A stretch of DNA of 64,000 bases from Moheibacter sp035515075. GTDB taxonomy: Bacteria; Bacteroidota; Bacteroidia; Flavobacteriales; Weeksellaceae. Position 1 is the stretch's first letter. Each line of letters begins with the position of its first letter. The notes beneath the pieces are model-generated. The model had not been told where the DNA came from, did no database searches, and was given only the letters and a program-made list of their open reading frames with translations. Location of the stretch: the NCBI GenBank assembly GCA_035515075.1, contig DATJBZ010000012.1:65688-129687 (forward strand), in the 5' to 3' direction. Made by a program: the position numbers and the translations under genes. Positions 52,283 to 61,274 of the stretch are shown one piece after another.

Positions 52283-52807
52283 TTGGACAAAAGCCTTCAT
52301 TAAATTTAAAGAGTCTTTGATGTCTTTTTGCATGATTTTGATCAAATGTGGTTGGTCTTGTAGCAAGACATTTCTTTTGCGCTGTGTTTTCTCAAATTGG
52401 TTGGAGTAATGGGTGATGACTTGCAAATATTTCTTTTGGTCTGTCACTTTTTTCTGGTTCATGCTTTTGATTTCTTTTCTAATTTTTCGCGCATACAATT
52501 CTGAATAATCAAATTTAATTTGTTGAATGGCCAAAATGTCTTGGTTTTTGGTTTTGATCCAAGAAGCATTTCGGTCGAGTAAATTGGCTATTTTGATCTG
52601 TGGTGGCTTTTTTGCTTCTTGTCGAATTTCATAACTGATCAAGGTGGAGAGTGAAACCGCTTCGGCGGATTTTCCTTTGGGTGCTTGTGCTTTGAAATCC
52701 GCAAAACTAATTTTTTTGTCAGCAGACCAATTCAAATAGTCCGGTTTGATGTTGGTGAAACCCAAAAAAAGAAGGCTCAAAAATGGGACGAGTTGTAAAA
52801 TGTTCAT
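52280..52807 (-). CDS. DUF922-like secreted protein with degraded metal site
   Basis: 175 residues: signal peptide or membrane anchor (about 1-18) and a domain close to DUF922 (SADKKISFADFKAQAP near 28; ASWIKTKNQDIL, then FDYSELYARKIRKEI near 81-113). In DUF922 proteins the segment before FD reads HEQxH, the predicted zinc-protease motif. Here it reads IQQIK at residues 94-98, so all three key residues are lost. The protein is probably a non-catalytic relative. It stands alone 45 bases after the murF end. Confidence 0.65.
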   Translation of the reverse strand: MNILQLVPFLSLLFLGFTNIKPDYLNWSADKKISFADFKAQAPKGKSAEAVSLSTLISYEIRQEAKKPPQIKIANLLDRNASWIKTKNQDILAIQQIKFDYSELYARKIRKEIKSMNQKKVTDQKKYLQVITHYSNQFEKTQRKRNVLLQDQPHLIKIMQKDIKDSLNLMKAFVQ

Positions 52808-52851
52808 GGATTGTTTTGATAATCAGTTGATCAAATGTAGTGAAAAATTAA

Positions 52852-54141
52852 TTAAAACAAGTCAACCAGAGTTTCCAAAGCCATGCCTCTCGAACCTTTG
52901 ATCAAAATGTTTTTGGGTAGGTTGGGTGAATTTGTAAGGTGTTGGCCGGCTTGGGCTTTGTTGTCAAATGTGAAGACTTTTTTGCTTATGATCGGTTGGA
53001 TTTGATGGAAGTTCTTGCCAATCAAAAGGATTTGGTCAAAATGGAGTTGATGCGCCAACTCTGCAATTCTTTGATGCTCAGCTTTTGATGCGGTTCCCAA
53101 TTCAAACATATCGCCCAAGATGACCATTTTTTCTCCTTTGATCAAATGAAAATTGTACAAAGCGGCTTCCATGCTGCTTGGATTGGCATTGTATGCATCC
53201 AATATGATTTGGCAATTTTCTTTTTGAATGATTTGCGAACGGTTGTCGCCTGAGGTATAGGCTTCAATGGCTTGTTTGATGTCCTCGATGGGGACTTCAA
53301 AATGCAACCCGATGGCAACCGCCGCAGCGACATTGCTGATGTTATATTCGCCCACCAACTGACTTTGAATTGAAATGGAATTATACGTCAATTCAGGGCA
53401 TTTTCCCTCAAAATTTTGATGGTATTGAAAATGAAAGCCTGCTTCTGACTGCGTTCCAAAGCTGATTGTATCTGTATCGTAGGTCAATTCCAATTGTTTG
53501 GAATCATCCGCATTGACAAAAGCAGTTTTTGAATGATTTCTTAAATAATGGTACAATTCAGACTTTCCTTTGATGACGCCTTCTTCCCCACCAAATCCTT
53601 CCAAATGCGCTTTGCCGAAATTGGTGATGTATCCAAAGTCAGGTGCGGCTATTTCGCACAAAAACTCAATTTCCTTTTGGTGGTTGGCGCCCATTTCTAC
53701 CACGGCAAGATCATGGTGTTCTTTGATGCGCAACAAAGTCAAAGGCACGCCAATGTGGTTGTTGAGGTTGCCGATGGTTGCCAAAGTGTTGAGTTTTTTT
53801 TGTAGTACTTTGGTGATCAATTCTTTGGTTGTGGTTTTACCATTGCTGCCTGTCAATGCGAGAATGGGTGTCTTCATAGTGTTGCGGTGGTATTGCGCCA
53901 AAGCTTGCAATGCAACCAAAGTGTCTTTCACCCAAAAGATGTTATTCTCTTTATTTTCATGTTCTTTTTCATCGACGATGGCATAGAGAGCGCCTGATGC
54001 GATGGCTTGTTCAGCAAATTGATTACCGTTGAAGTTGTCTCCTTTGAGTGCGAAGAACAGCGCATCTTTTGGGATACTTCTCGTGTCTGTTGAAATAGAG
54101 GAACAGTTGAGGAAGAGCGAGTAAAGTTGATCGATTTTCAT
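52852..54141 (-). CDS. murF: UDP-N-acetylmuramoyl-tripeptide--D-alanyl-D-alanine ligase
   Basis: 429 residues. Mur ligase layout: N-terminal substrate domain, central ATPase with GSNGKTTTKELI near 97 and the acidic VVEMGANHQKEI near 147, and a C-terminal Rossmann-like domain (ILDAYNANPSSMEAAL near 312). It adds D-Ala-D-Ala to complete the peptidoglycan precursor. It is downstream of gldJ on the same strand, as in Flavobacterium, but a strong terminator lies between the two. Confidence 0.95.
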   Translation of the reverse strand: MKIDQLYSLFLNCSSISTDTRSIPKDALFFALKGDNFNGNQFAEQAIASGALYAIVDEKEHENKENNIFWVKDTLVALQALAQYHRNTMKTPILALTGSNGKTTTKELITKVLQKKLNTLATIGNLNNHIGVPLTLLRIKEHHDLAVVEMGANHQKEIEFLCEIAAPDFGYITNFGKAHLEGFGGEEGVIKGKSELYHYLRNHSKTAFVNADDSKQLELTYDTDTISFGTQSEAGFHFQYHQNFEGKCPELTYNSISIQSQLVGEYNISNVAAAVAIGLHFEVPIEDIKQAIEAYTSGDNRSQIIQKENCQIILDAYNANPSSMEAALYNFHLIKGEKMVILGDMFELGTASKAEHQRIAELAHQLHFDQILLIGKNFHQIQPIISKKVFTFDNKAQAGQHLTNSPNLPKNILIKGSRGMALETLVDLF

Positions 54142-54154
54142 GGCATAAATTTAA

Positions 54155-54187
54155 TAAAAAATCCCAATCTGAAGCTCAGATTGGGAT
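54155..54187 (-). terminator. Intrinsic terminator after gldJ
   Basis: A perfect 12-bp stem (atcccaatctga / tcagattgggat) with a 3-base loop. On the minus strand it is followed by T6. murF begins 14 bases beyond. Confidence 0.85.
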
Positions 54188-54212
54188 GTTATGCTGTGAA
54201 TTTATTTCACTG

Positions 54213-55898
54213 TTATTTTGTTCCTGATTTGGAGCGTTTCGATTCAAATGATCCTTGGTAATCTTGCGCCAATCTAAAGCCGATCCAACTGTTGGCTTCT
54301 GCCTGATGTAGGAATCTTCTTTGTCCTGGATCTAACCAATAAATCGGATCTTTCCAAGAACCGCCTTTGACTACCCTTACTTCGTCAGAAATATTGGATG
54401 TTCTAAAGCTGTCGTCTTTTTCAAGAATGACTCTTCCTTTTTCATCTACATAGAACTTTCTGCTTGGTGCATTGTACATTTCGCTGGTAGTGTTAGTTGC
54501 CAAAGCAGTTCCGCCACTAGAGATCGTATTGCCCAAAGAATCTACTTCTCCAAAGCTTTCTGCCTCTTCTGCTCTTGGATTCAAAGAAGACATATTGTCT
54601 CCGTCTCTGTAGTTGATGTTGTTTTGTTCGATTTGTTTTTTGTACTGACCTGGTAAAGATTGGTACACCAAACTTCCACTGTTGATGGTATCGAAGGTGA
54701 TGTCGTTTTCATATTTCTCATAGCCTCCTTGAGAATTGTCGATCACTGATTTATAGACATTTCCACGGAAGTAGTTGAAATCATTGGCTTCGTCATCGAT
54801 GATTGGACGGTAAACATCTGCAGTCCATTCCGCCACGTTTCCATACATACCGTAAACACCAAATTCGTTGGATTGGTATTTTTTCACATCACTGGTGATG
54901 GCTGATCCGTCATTTCCATAACCACCAATTCCAGAATAATCTCCACGGCCTACTTTGAAGTTGGCCATGTATTGTCCACGTGCACGTCCTTTTTTGCCTC
55001 TTAACTCATTTTGTACAACAGGTTTCCCTTTGTATTCGTTGTACTCTCTGTTTGCTGGCAAAGCCAAAGCAGCATATTCCCATTCTGCTTCTGTTGGCAA
55101 TCGGAACGGCGCCACATCCATGGATCCAGTCGAGCGGTTTGCTTTTTGGATTCTTTGGTTGGTCGTTTTGATCATATTTTGTCTGGCCAAACGCGTGGTG
55201 TCGATGGCTTCACTGACGTTGCTGTCGTTGTTTTTGTAAGTTTCAACATTGAAATGTTTTGCACCATAGTTGTATTCTTCGTTGCTGTAATAATCTCTGC
55301 TCAAGATTCCTTTGTCAATCAAAGCTTTTTCATTGGCACGGTCAGTCAACCAATCGCAGTAGTTGCTTGCTTGTAGCCAAGTGATGCCGACAACAGGATA
55401 GTAACTGAATTCTTGCGAAAACAAATAGGTTTCATTGTCGAAATCATTTCGAGACAATTTGTTGTTGAAAACCTCTGGATCTGGTAAAGAACCATGGTAA
55501 ATGTGTTTGTATTGTTCTTCCTCTGGAGGGAAAACTACTTTCAACCAAGTCAAATATTCTCGGTATTGGTAATTGGTTACCTCAGTTTCTCCGATGAAAA
55601 AAGAACGCACTTGCATTCTTTTTGGAGAATTGTTCCAATCGCGCATGACATCGTCTTTGACCAATCCCATGGTAAAGGATCCGCCCTCAACGAAAACCAT
55701 TCCTGGCCAAGCTTTTACATTGGGTTTTTTCTTTCCAGAGAAAAACCAGCCTTTTTGGTCGTTGGGTTTCCATCCCGTGGTACTGGTAAATTTCTTTGTG
55801 CCACCCCCTTTCTTTCTACCGCCACCTTGTCCGGTACAGCTTGTAAAAGCAATTGAACCTGCAACTAAAAGAATTGTTATAATTCTACCCTTATTCAT
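54213..55898 (-). CDS. gldJ: Gliding motility lipoprotein GldJ
   Basis: 561 residues. Lipoprotein signal ending AFTSC (Cys21), a basic Gly/Lys-rich spacer, and a formylglycine-generating-enzyme-like (SUMF1) fold: MVFVEGGSFTMG near 67, GETEVTNYQYREYLTW near 104, PVGITWLQASNYCDWLT, RLPTEAEWEYAALA near 268, GVYGMYGNVAEWTADVYRP near 352 and VVKGGSWKD near 510. GldJ is related to GldK and PorK, forms part of the gliding/type IX apparatus and stabilises other Gld proteins. I call GldJ over GldK because murF is adjacent and porUV diverge from it, and there is no gldLMN. Confidence 0.93.
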   Translation of the reverse strand: MNKGRIITILLVAGSIAFTSCTGQGGGRKKGGGTKKFTSTTGWKPNDQKGWFFSGKKKPNVKAWPGMVFVEGGSFTMGLVKDDVMRDWNNSPKRMQVRSFFIGETEVTNYQYREYLTWLKVVFPPEEEQYKHIYHGSLPDPEVFNNKLSRNDFDNETYLFSQEFSYYPVVGITWLQASNYCDWLTDRANEKALIDKGILSRDYYSNEEYNYGAKHFNVETYKNNDSNVSEAIDTTRLARQNMIKTTNQRIQKANRSTGSMDVAPFRLPTEAEWEYAALALPANREYNEYKGKPVVQNELRGKKGRARGQYMANFKVGRGDYSGIGGYGNDGSAITSDVKKYQSNEFGVYGMYGNVAEWTADVYRPIIDDEANDFNYFRGNVYKSVIDNSQGGYEKYENDITFDTINSGSLVYQSLPGQYKKQIEQNNINYRDGDNMSSLNPRAEEAESFGEVDSLGNTISSGGTALATNTTSEMYNAPSRKFYVDEKGRVILEKDDSFRTSNISDEVRVVKGGSWKDPIYWLDPGQRRFLHQAEANSWIGFRLAQDYQGSFESKRSKSGTK

Positions 55899-56028
55899 AC
55901 TTGTACTATGTGTTGTTTCAATTATTTTTCAAAAACTAATGTGCAAAGAAAACAAATTCTGCCGAAACCGCAAATTTTAACTCTGCCTATCTTTAACGGT
56001 GCAATTCTTTTTTTATTGTGAGATAGAA

Positions 56029-56036
56029 TATATTTG
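56029..56036 (+). promoter_or_regulatory. -7 element of porUV
   Basis: TATATTTG, a full match, ending 21 bases before the ATG at 56058. It overlaps the TTG at 56034, which therefore cannot be the start codon. The -33 region is T-rich without a clear TTTG. Confidence 0.5.
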
Positions 56037-56057
56037 CCAGAAATTCGTTTCATCAAC

Positions 56058-59000
56058 ATGAAAAAACACTTGATATTTCTTTTGTCGTTAATTTTTTCTT
56101 TGGCCAATGCCCAAACGGTTACGATTCAGTGGGATGGTGTGAGGGATTATTCCAATGGCGTCAATGCTGCGGTGTCTTTGCCTTTTTTTAAGAATGAAGG
56201 CTATGGTGTCCACAATGGCGTGCCTCAGTTTCTCTATACAGAAGAGGCCCATGGCGGCGGAAGTGTTTTGGTCCAGGATGTGCAATATGCGACAATGACT
56301 TCATCGGAGCTAGCGCAGTTGAATGTGGCTGAAATTCCCAACGAATTGGAAATGTTGGCAAAAATCAATCAGGCGGGACAGCGGTTTTTTGTTTCAGTTT
56401 CGATCTTGCCTTTTGTCAAAGAAAACAATCAAATCAAAAAGGTGACTTCTTTTCGGATTGTTCGTCAGCTAGAGAAAATACCAACACATGCTGTGGATGG
56501 TGGAACTTTTGATGGCGCTACCCAGAGCGTTTTGCGAACTGGAGATTGGTACAAAGTGAAAATAACCCGGTCGGGCGTTTTCAAGTTGGACCGTTCTTTT
56601 TTTCAAAACAATAGAATTCCCAGCAATTTTGACCCGAGAACTTTGAAGATTTATGGCAATGGTGGGAAGATGTTAAATGACAATCCTGGCGATTTCCGTT
56701 ACGGTGCTTTGCAGGAAAATGCGATTGAATTTGTTGGAGAAGAAGATGGAACTTTTGATGCAGAAGATTATATTCTATTTTATGGACAAGGCCCGCACGA
56801 TTGGAACCGTTTGGATGATTCTACTTTGTTAAATTTGAGCCACCGTTTCAATCAATATTCGGATGAAGCCTACTATTTCATCACTTTTGGAGGGGAGTCA
56901 GGAAAAAGAGTCCAAAAACAAAGCATAACGGGCAATCCGACACAAGTATTCAATCGGTATGATGAATATGCTTTTTATGAAAAAGATTCATTGAGTGTCA
57001 ATCAAGTAGGAAAGCAGTGGGTCGGAGACTCTTTCAATGCGCAACCTAGTCAGACGGTTACTTTGCAAGGGGGTGGATCGGTGGCTGGAGCGTTTTATGC
57101 CAAATACCGTTTGGTCGGAAAAAATGCTTCTGGGGTTGTAGCAACGGTCAATTTGAATGGTCAAAATTTGCCCAATGCGACATTTAGTGCGGGGAATTTT
57201 ACGGTTTCTCAACAGGCTGTTGCTGTACAGGCGACAGGCAATAGTTTTACTTTTAATTTGAATTCATCGGACATTTCCAATCCAGGTGCCTTTATTTTCT
57301 TGGATCATTTACAAGTAGCTTATGAAGCCAATTTAACTTACAATGGTGCACAAATGCGTTTCAGGAAATTACAAAACTTGAACGATGGACAAGTCTATGG
57401 TTTTTCATTGTCGTCAGCACCGAAGGTTTGGAACATTTCAGACATTACTTCGGCCAAACAAGTAGAGAATCAAAATGGAATTTATAAATACCAGTCGAAC
57501 CATCCTGATTTTTTGAATGAATTTGTGGCGTTCAATGATGCCGCGGCGTTGACAGACGTCAGCTATGTTGGAAAAGTTGCCAATCAAAACATCCGTGCGT
57601 TAACAGGCATTGAATATATCATCGTTGCCCATCCAGACTTTCTGAGTGAAGCAGCGCGTTTGGCCAATTTTCGTTCACAATACAATGGAGTGAAAACAGC
57701 TGTGGTTTCGGTCGATCAGGTGTACAACGAGTTTTCTTCTGGTGCACAAGACATTTCAGCCATTCGAGATTTTTTCAAACATCTTCGAGATACAGGCAGT
57801 CCATTGCGTTATGCTTTGTTGTTTGGTGGAGGTTCATTTGATTACAAAGACCGCATTCTCAACAACAGCAATTTTGTGCCTACTTACATTAGTTTTGATT
57901 CAGCGGGAATTGACAATTCATTTGTGACGGATGACTTCTTTACGATGTTGGATGATTCCGATGTCATCATTCGAAACAACAACCGCAGAATCCCTACGGA
58001 ATACAGTATGCAAGGCGCTTCACAGATGGACATTGCAGTCGGGCGATTGCCAGCCAATAATGTAGCTGAAGCCAAATTGATGGTCAATAAAATATTGGCT
58101 TTTTATGAAAAAATGCCTGGGCAAGGAAGTTCTTTTGGTGAATGGAAGAACAAAATCTTGTTGGTCGTAGATGATGACAAAGGAAATGGGCCTTTTCACC
58201 AAACCGTTGAAAATACCTCTGCCAAATATATCGAAGAGAACATCCCAGAAGCTGTTTTAAGAAAAGCCTATTTGGATTCTTTTGTGTTGCAAAGTACTTC
58301 TGGCGGTGGTCGTTATCCGCAGGTGAATCAGTTGATTGGAAATGCATTCAATTTGGGCACTTCTTTGATCGTTTACTTTGGACATGGTGGTGCGAGAAGC
58401 TGGTCACAAACACGGGTGATCAACTATGAAGAAATCAACAATTTCTCCAATTTTTCAGGTTTGTATTCTCGCTTGCCGATTGTGATGACCATTACCTGTG
58501 AATTTACCATTTGGGATTTGCCTTATTTGCCCTCAGCGGGTGTTTTTATGTACAAATCTCCACAAGGAGGTGCGTCAGCCATGGTGACGACAAGTCGTCC
58601 AGTGGGGGTAAGTTATGGTGAGAAGTTCAATGGTTATTTGGTGGAGCAAGTACTGAAACCAGATGGTTTGAATTACCAAAGTTTGGGAGAAGCTTTGTTG
58701 GCTTCTAAAGTGAATCAACCCAGTGGAGGTGGAGATCATTTGAGTGTGAATTTATTGGGTGATCCCATGATGAGTGTTTCGCGTCCGCCAAGGCAAATTA
58801 ACATTACCAAGATCAATGGGGAAGATGCTCATTTATTTGATGGTGTATTGCGTGCTTTGGATTTTGTAGAAATTGAAGGTGAAGTATTAGACGAAGCTGG
58901 CGCCATGCGCGACAATTCGTTCAATGGAAAGGCGAGTGCAACGTTGTTTGACAAACCTTTGAACAAATCCACTTTGAATAACAAAAGAAATGGCGACATG

Positions 59001-59936
59001 GGCGTGATGCAATACAAAGAACAGGTCAATGCCATCTTCAAAGGAGGAACCAACATAGAAAATGGAAAATTCAAGTTTCAGTTTTATGTGCCCAAAGACA
59101 TCAACTATGAAGTAGGTGAAGGAAAGTTTTCTGTGTATGTGCACAACAATGTAACCGACGGTACCATGTCAAGAAACATCAAAGTAGGGGATTTGAATCC
59201 TGAAGGTTTGAATGATGACAAAGGACCGACAATTGGTTTGTACATGAACAATCTGAATTTTGTGGATGGAGGAATTACCAATCGAAATCCTTATTTATTG
59301 GCGTGTCTAGTTGATGAGAGCGGGATCAATACCAGTGGTGTAGCGATTGGACATGACATCACCGGAGTTTTGGATCAAAACATGGAAAATACCTATGTGC
59401 TGAACGAATATTATGAAGGCGGCGACAACAATCCGTGCACCAATCCTGAATTCAAAGATTATCAAAAAGGCCAAGTGATGTATCGTTTGAGTCATTTGGA
59501 ATTAGGACAACATCAAGTTGCGTTTAAGGTTTGGGACATCAACAATAATTCATCCCAACAAACGTTAGATTTTGTAGTGATGGAAGAAGGCTCGGATCAT
59601 ATTTACATCGATAAATTGTTGAACTGGCCCAATCCTTTTACCAATCAGACTTATTTCCATTTTGAGCACAATTGCGATTCGGAATTAGAAGTAATGGTTC
59701 AAATTTTTACCATTTCAGGAAAATTGGTCAAAACCATTCGCCAGCCCGTTTCAGCAGAGCCTTGGAGGGAAGGTTACCGTACAGGAAGGTTTGCGATTCC
59801 TTGGGATGGATTGGATGATTTTGGTGATAAAATTGGAAAAGGGGTGTATATTTACCGCCTCACAGCAAAAGGGTCAAATCCAGAAGAATGCAAAGGATCG
59901 GCCACGGCAGTGGAAAAATTAGTGATATTAAAATAA
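56058..59936 (+). CDS. porU: Type IX secretion system sortase PorU
   Basis: 1292 residues. Signal peptide (MKKHLIFLLSLIFSLANAQ), a long N-terminal beta region, a gingipain-type C25 peptidase domain near 500-880 with the dyad His in YFGHGGARSW and Cys in TITCEFTIWD (38 residues apart), and a C-terminal type A-like domain (NWPNPFTNQTYFHFEHN, GKGVYIYRLTAKG). PorU is a surface transpeptidase that removes the sorting domain from cargo and attaches the protein to a lipid sugar. porV follows 7 bases later, the conserved pair; gldJ diverges from it. Confidence 0.95.
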   Translation: MKKHLIFLLSLIFSLANAQTVTIQWDGVRDYSNGVNAAVSLPFFKNEGYGVHNGVPQFLYTEEAHGGGSVLVQDVQYATMTSSELAQLNVAEIPNELEMLAKINQAGQRFFVSVSILPFVKENNQIKKVTSFRIVRQLEKIPTHAVDGGTFDGATQSVLRTGDWYKVKITRSGVFKLDRSFFQNNRIPSNFDPRTLKIYGNGGKMLNDNPGDFRYGALQENAIEFVGEEDGTFDAEDYILFYGQGPHDWNRLDDSTLLNLSHRFNQYSDEAYYFITFGGESGKRVQKQSITGNPTQVFNRYDEYAFYEKDSLSVNQVGKQWVGDSFNAQPSQTVTLQGGGSVAGAFYAKYRLVGKNASGVVATVNLNGQNLPNATFSAGNFTVSQQAVAVQATGNSFTFNLNSSDISNPGAFIFLDHLQVAYEANLTYNGAQMRFRKLQNLNDGQVYGFSLSSAPKVWNISDITSAKQVENQNGIYKYQSNHPDFLNEFVAFNDAAALTDVSYVGKVANQNIRALTGIEYIIVAHPDFLSEAARLANFRSQYNGVKTAVVSVDQVYNEFSSGAQDISAIRDFFKHLRDTGSPLRYALLFGGGSFDYKDRILNNSNFVPTYISFDSAGIDNSFVTDDFFTMLDDSDVIIRNNNRRIPTEYSMQGASQMDIAVGRLPANNVAEAKLMVNKILAFYEKMPGQGSSFGEWKNKILLVVDDDKGNGPFHQTVENTSAKYIEENIPEAVLRKAYLDSFVLQSTSGGGRYPQVNQLIGNAFNLGTSLIVYFGHGGARSWSQTRVINYEEINNFSNFSGLYSRLPIVMTITCEFTIWDLPYLPSAGVFMYKSPQGGASAMVTTSRPVGVSYGEKFNGYLVEQVLKPDGLNYQSLGEALLASKVNQPSGGGDHLSVNLLGDPMMSVSRPPRQINITKINGEDAHLFDGVLRALDFVEIEGEVLDEAGAMRDNSFNGKASATLFDKPLNKSTLNNKRNGDMGVMQYKEQVNAIFKGGTNIENGKFKFQFYVPKDINYEVGEGKFSVYVHNNVTDGTMSRNIKVGDLNPEGLNDDKGPTIGLYMNNLNFVDGGITNRNPYLLACLVDESGINTSGVAIGHDITGVLDQNMENTYVLNEYYEGGDNNPCTNPEFKDYQKGQVMYRLSHLELGQHQVAFKVWDINNNSSQQTLDFVVMEEGSDHIYIDKLLNWPNPFTNQTYFHFEHNCDSELEVMVQIFTISGKLVKTIRQPVSAEPWREGYRTGRFAIPWDGLDDFGDKIGKGVYIYRLTAKGSNPEECKGSATAVEKLVILK

Positions 59937-59943
59937 ATAATGA

Positions 59944-61125
59944 ATGATGAGAATAAAAAGAATTTCAATTGGATGCATGATGTTGCTTTCTGGACTTGGT
60001 TTTGGTCAAGAAATAATCAATCCAGTACTCACAGGAGCACCTTTTTTAAGGGTTTCACCAGATGCACGTGCAGGAGGATTGGGGGACATGGGAGCAGCGA
60101 CTTCAGCAGACGCTTTTTCACAATATTGGAATCCGGCCAAATATGCATTTAGCAAAAGTTACTCGGGGGTTGCGGTTTCTTATACACCTTATATGAGTAG
60201 CATTACCGATGATGTGTTTTTATTGAACGCATCTTTTTATACCTTTTTAGGACAGGACGAGAGAAGTACGCTTTCTGCTAGTTTGTATTATTTCAACATT
60301 GGCGAAATTGAATTGAATGAATTGGTGGGAACCCAAATTGTATCGACAGGTATGGCGAAACCCAACGAGTTTTCTTTTGACTTGTCTTATGGTTTGAGAT
60401 TGACGGATAACTATAGTATGGCGGTAACCGGGCGATTTATTCGTTCAGATTTGTTCAACAACATTGATGATGGAACGGTTCAGCCAGCCAATACTTTTGC
60501 GGTGGATGTTTCTGGATTTTATCAATCCCCAAGACACAGCTGGAACAACTTTGAAGGCCGTGCCAGAGCTGGATTTAACATCAGCAACATCGGGCCAAAA
60601 TTGGATTATTCCAACTCTGAAGACAACGCTTCCTATTTGCCTACCAACTTTAGATTAGGAGTGGGCTATGATTTCATTTTGGATGAATACAATACGGTGG
60701 CTTTTACTTTAGAAACCAATAAATTGTTGGTTCCAACGCCTCAGTATGAGTTGGATGAGAATGGAGAGGAAATTCCAGGGTCGCGTTATATTCCTAACAA
60801 AGGAGTGATGGACGGGATGTTCAGTTCATTTGGAGATGCGCCGGGTGGATTTTCAGAAGAAATGAAAGAATTTACTTGGGCCGCTTCAGCAGAATATTCT
60901 TACAACGATGTTTTGTTTATCCGTGGAGGATATTTCCATGAAAGTGAATTCAAAGGAAACCGTCAACATTTGACTTTGGGGGCGGGGTTGAAATACAACG
61001 CATTTGGATTGGATTTCTCTTATTTGATTCCCACTTCCAAAACCAACAATGCTTTGGAAAACACACTTAGATTCGCTTTGACTTGGGAATTTGGTGGTGA
61101 GACCAACAACAACTGGGATTATTAA
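59944..61125 (+). CDS. porV: Type IX secretion outer-membrane shuttle protein PorV
   Basis: 393 residues. Signal peptide (to about residue 22, GFGQE) and a FadL-like 14-strand barrel with the PorV mark APFLRVSPDARAGGLGDMGAA near 32-52 and QYWNPAKYAF near 60. The end is NTLRFALTWEFGGETNNNWDY, with the barrel closing before a short acidic tail. PorV picks cargo from the translocon by its sorting domain and passes it to PorU. The ATG at 59947 is an alternative start. Confidence 0.95.
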   Translation: MMRIKRISIGCMMLLSGLGFGQEIINPVLTGAPFLRVSPDARAGGLGDMGAATSADAFSQYWNPAKYAFSKSYSGVAVSYTPYMSSITDDVFLLNASFYTFLGQDERSTLSASLYYFNIGEIELNELVGTQIVSTGMAKPNEFSFDLSYGLRLTDNYSMAVTGRFIRSDLFNNIDDGTVQPANTFAVDVSGFYQSPRHSWNNFEGRARAGFNISNIGPKLDYSNSEDNASYLPTNFRLGVGYDFILDEYNTVAFTLETNKLLVPTPQYELDENGEEIPGSRYIPNKGVMDGMFSSFGDAPGGFSEEMKEFTWAASAEYSYNDVLFIRGGYFHESEFKGNRQHLTLGAGLKYNAFGLDFSYLIPTSKTNNALENTLRFALTWEFGGETNNNWDY

Positions 61126-61146
61126 ATCGAATATTCAATAATTTTA

Positions 61147-61182
61147 AATGCCTGAATGGTTCATCCTTCAGGCATTTTTTTT
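61147..61182 (+). terminator. Intrinsic terminator of porUV
   Basis: A 10-bp perfect stem (aatgcctgaa / ttcaggcatt), 10-base loop, T8. It sits 21 bases after the porV stop. Confidence 0.9.
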
Positions 61183-61220
61183 GGATAAAATTGACATACT
61201 TGAGTAAACAGTAAGGAGTT

Positions 61221-61274
61221 ATGACATTTTTTAGTAAATTGCGGGCTCAATTTATTAAAACACAATTACTATGA
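61221..61274 (+). other. 17-codon upstream reading frame overlapping the next gene
   Basis: An ATG at 61221 opens a short frame whose stop TGA overlaps the start codon of the large gene (ATGA). It is preceded by aaggag, but only two bases away, too close for a normal ribosome site. It may be chance or a leader peptide. Confidence 0.25.
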
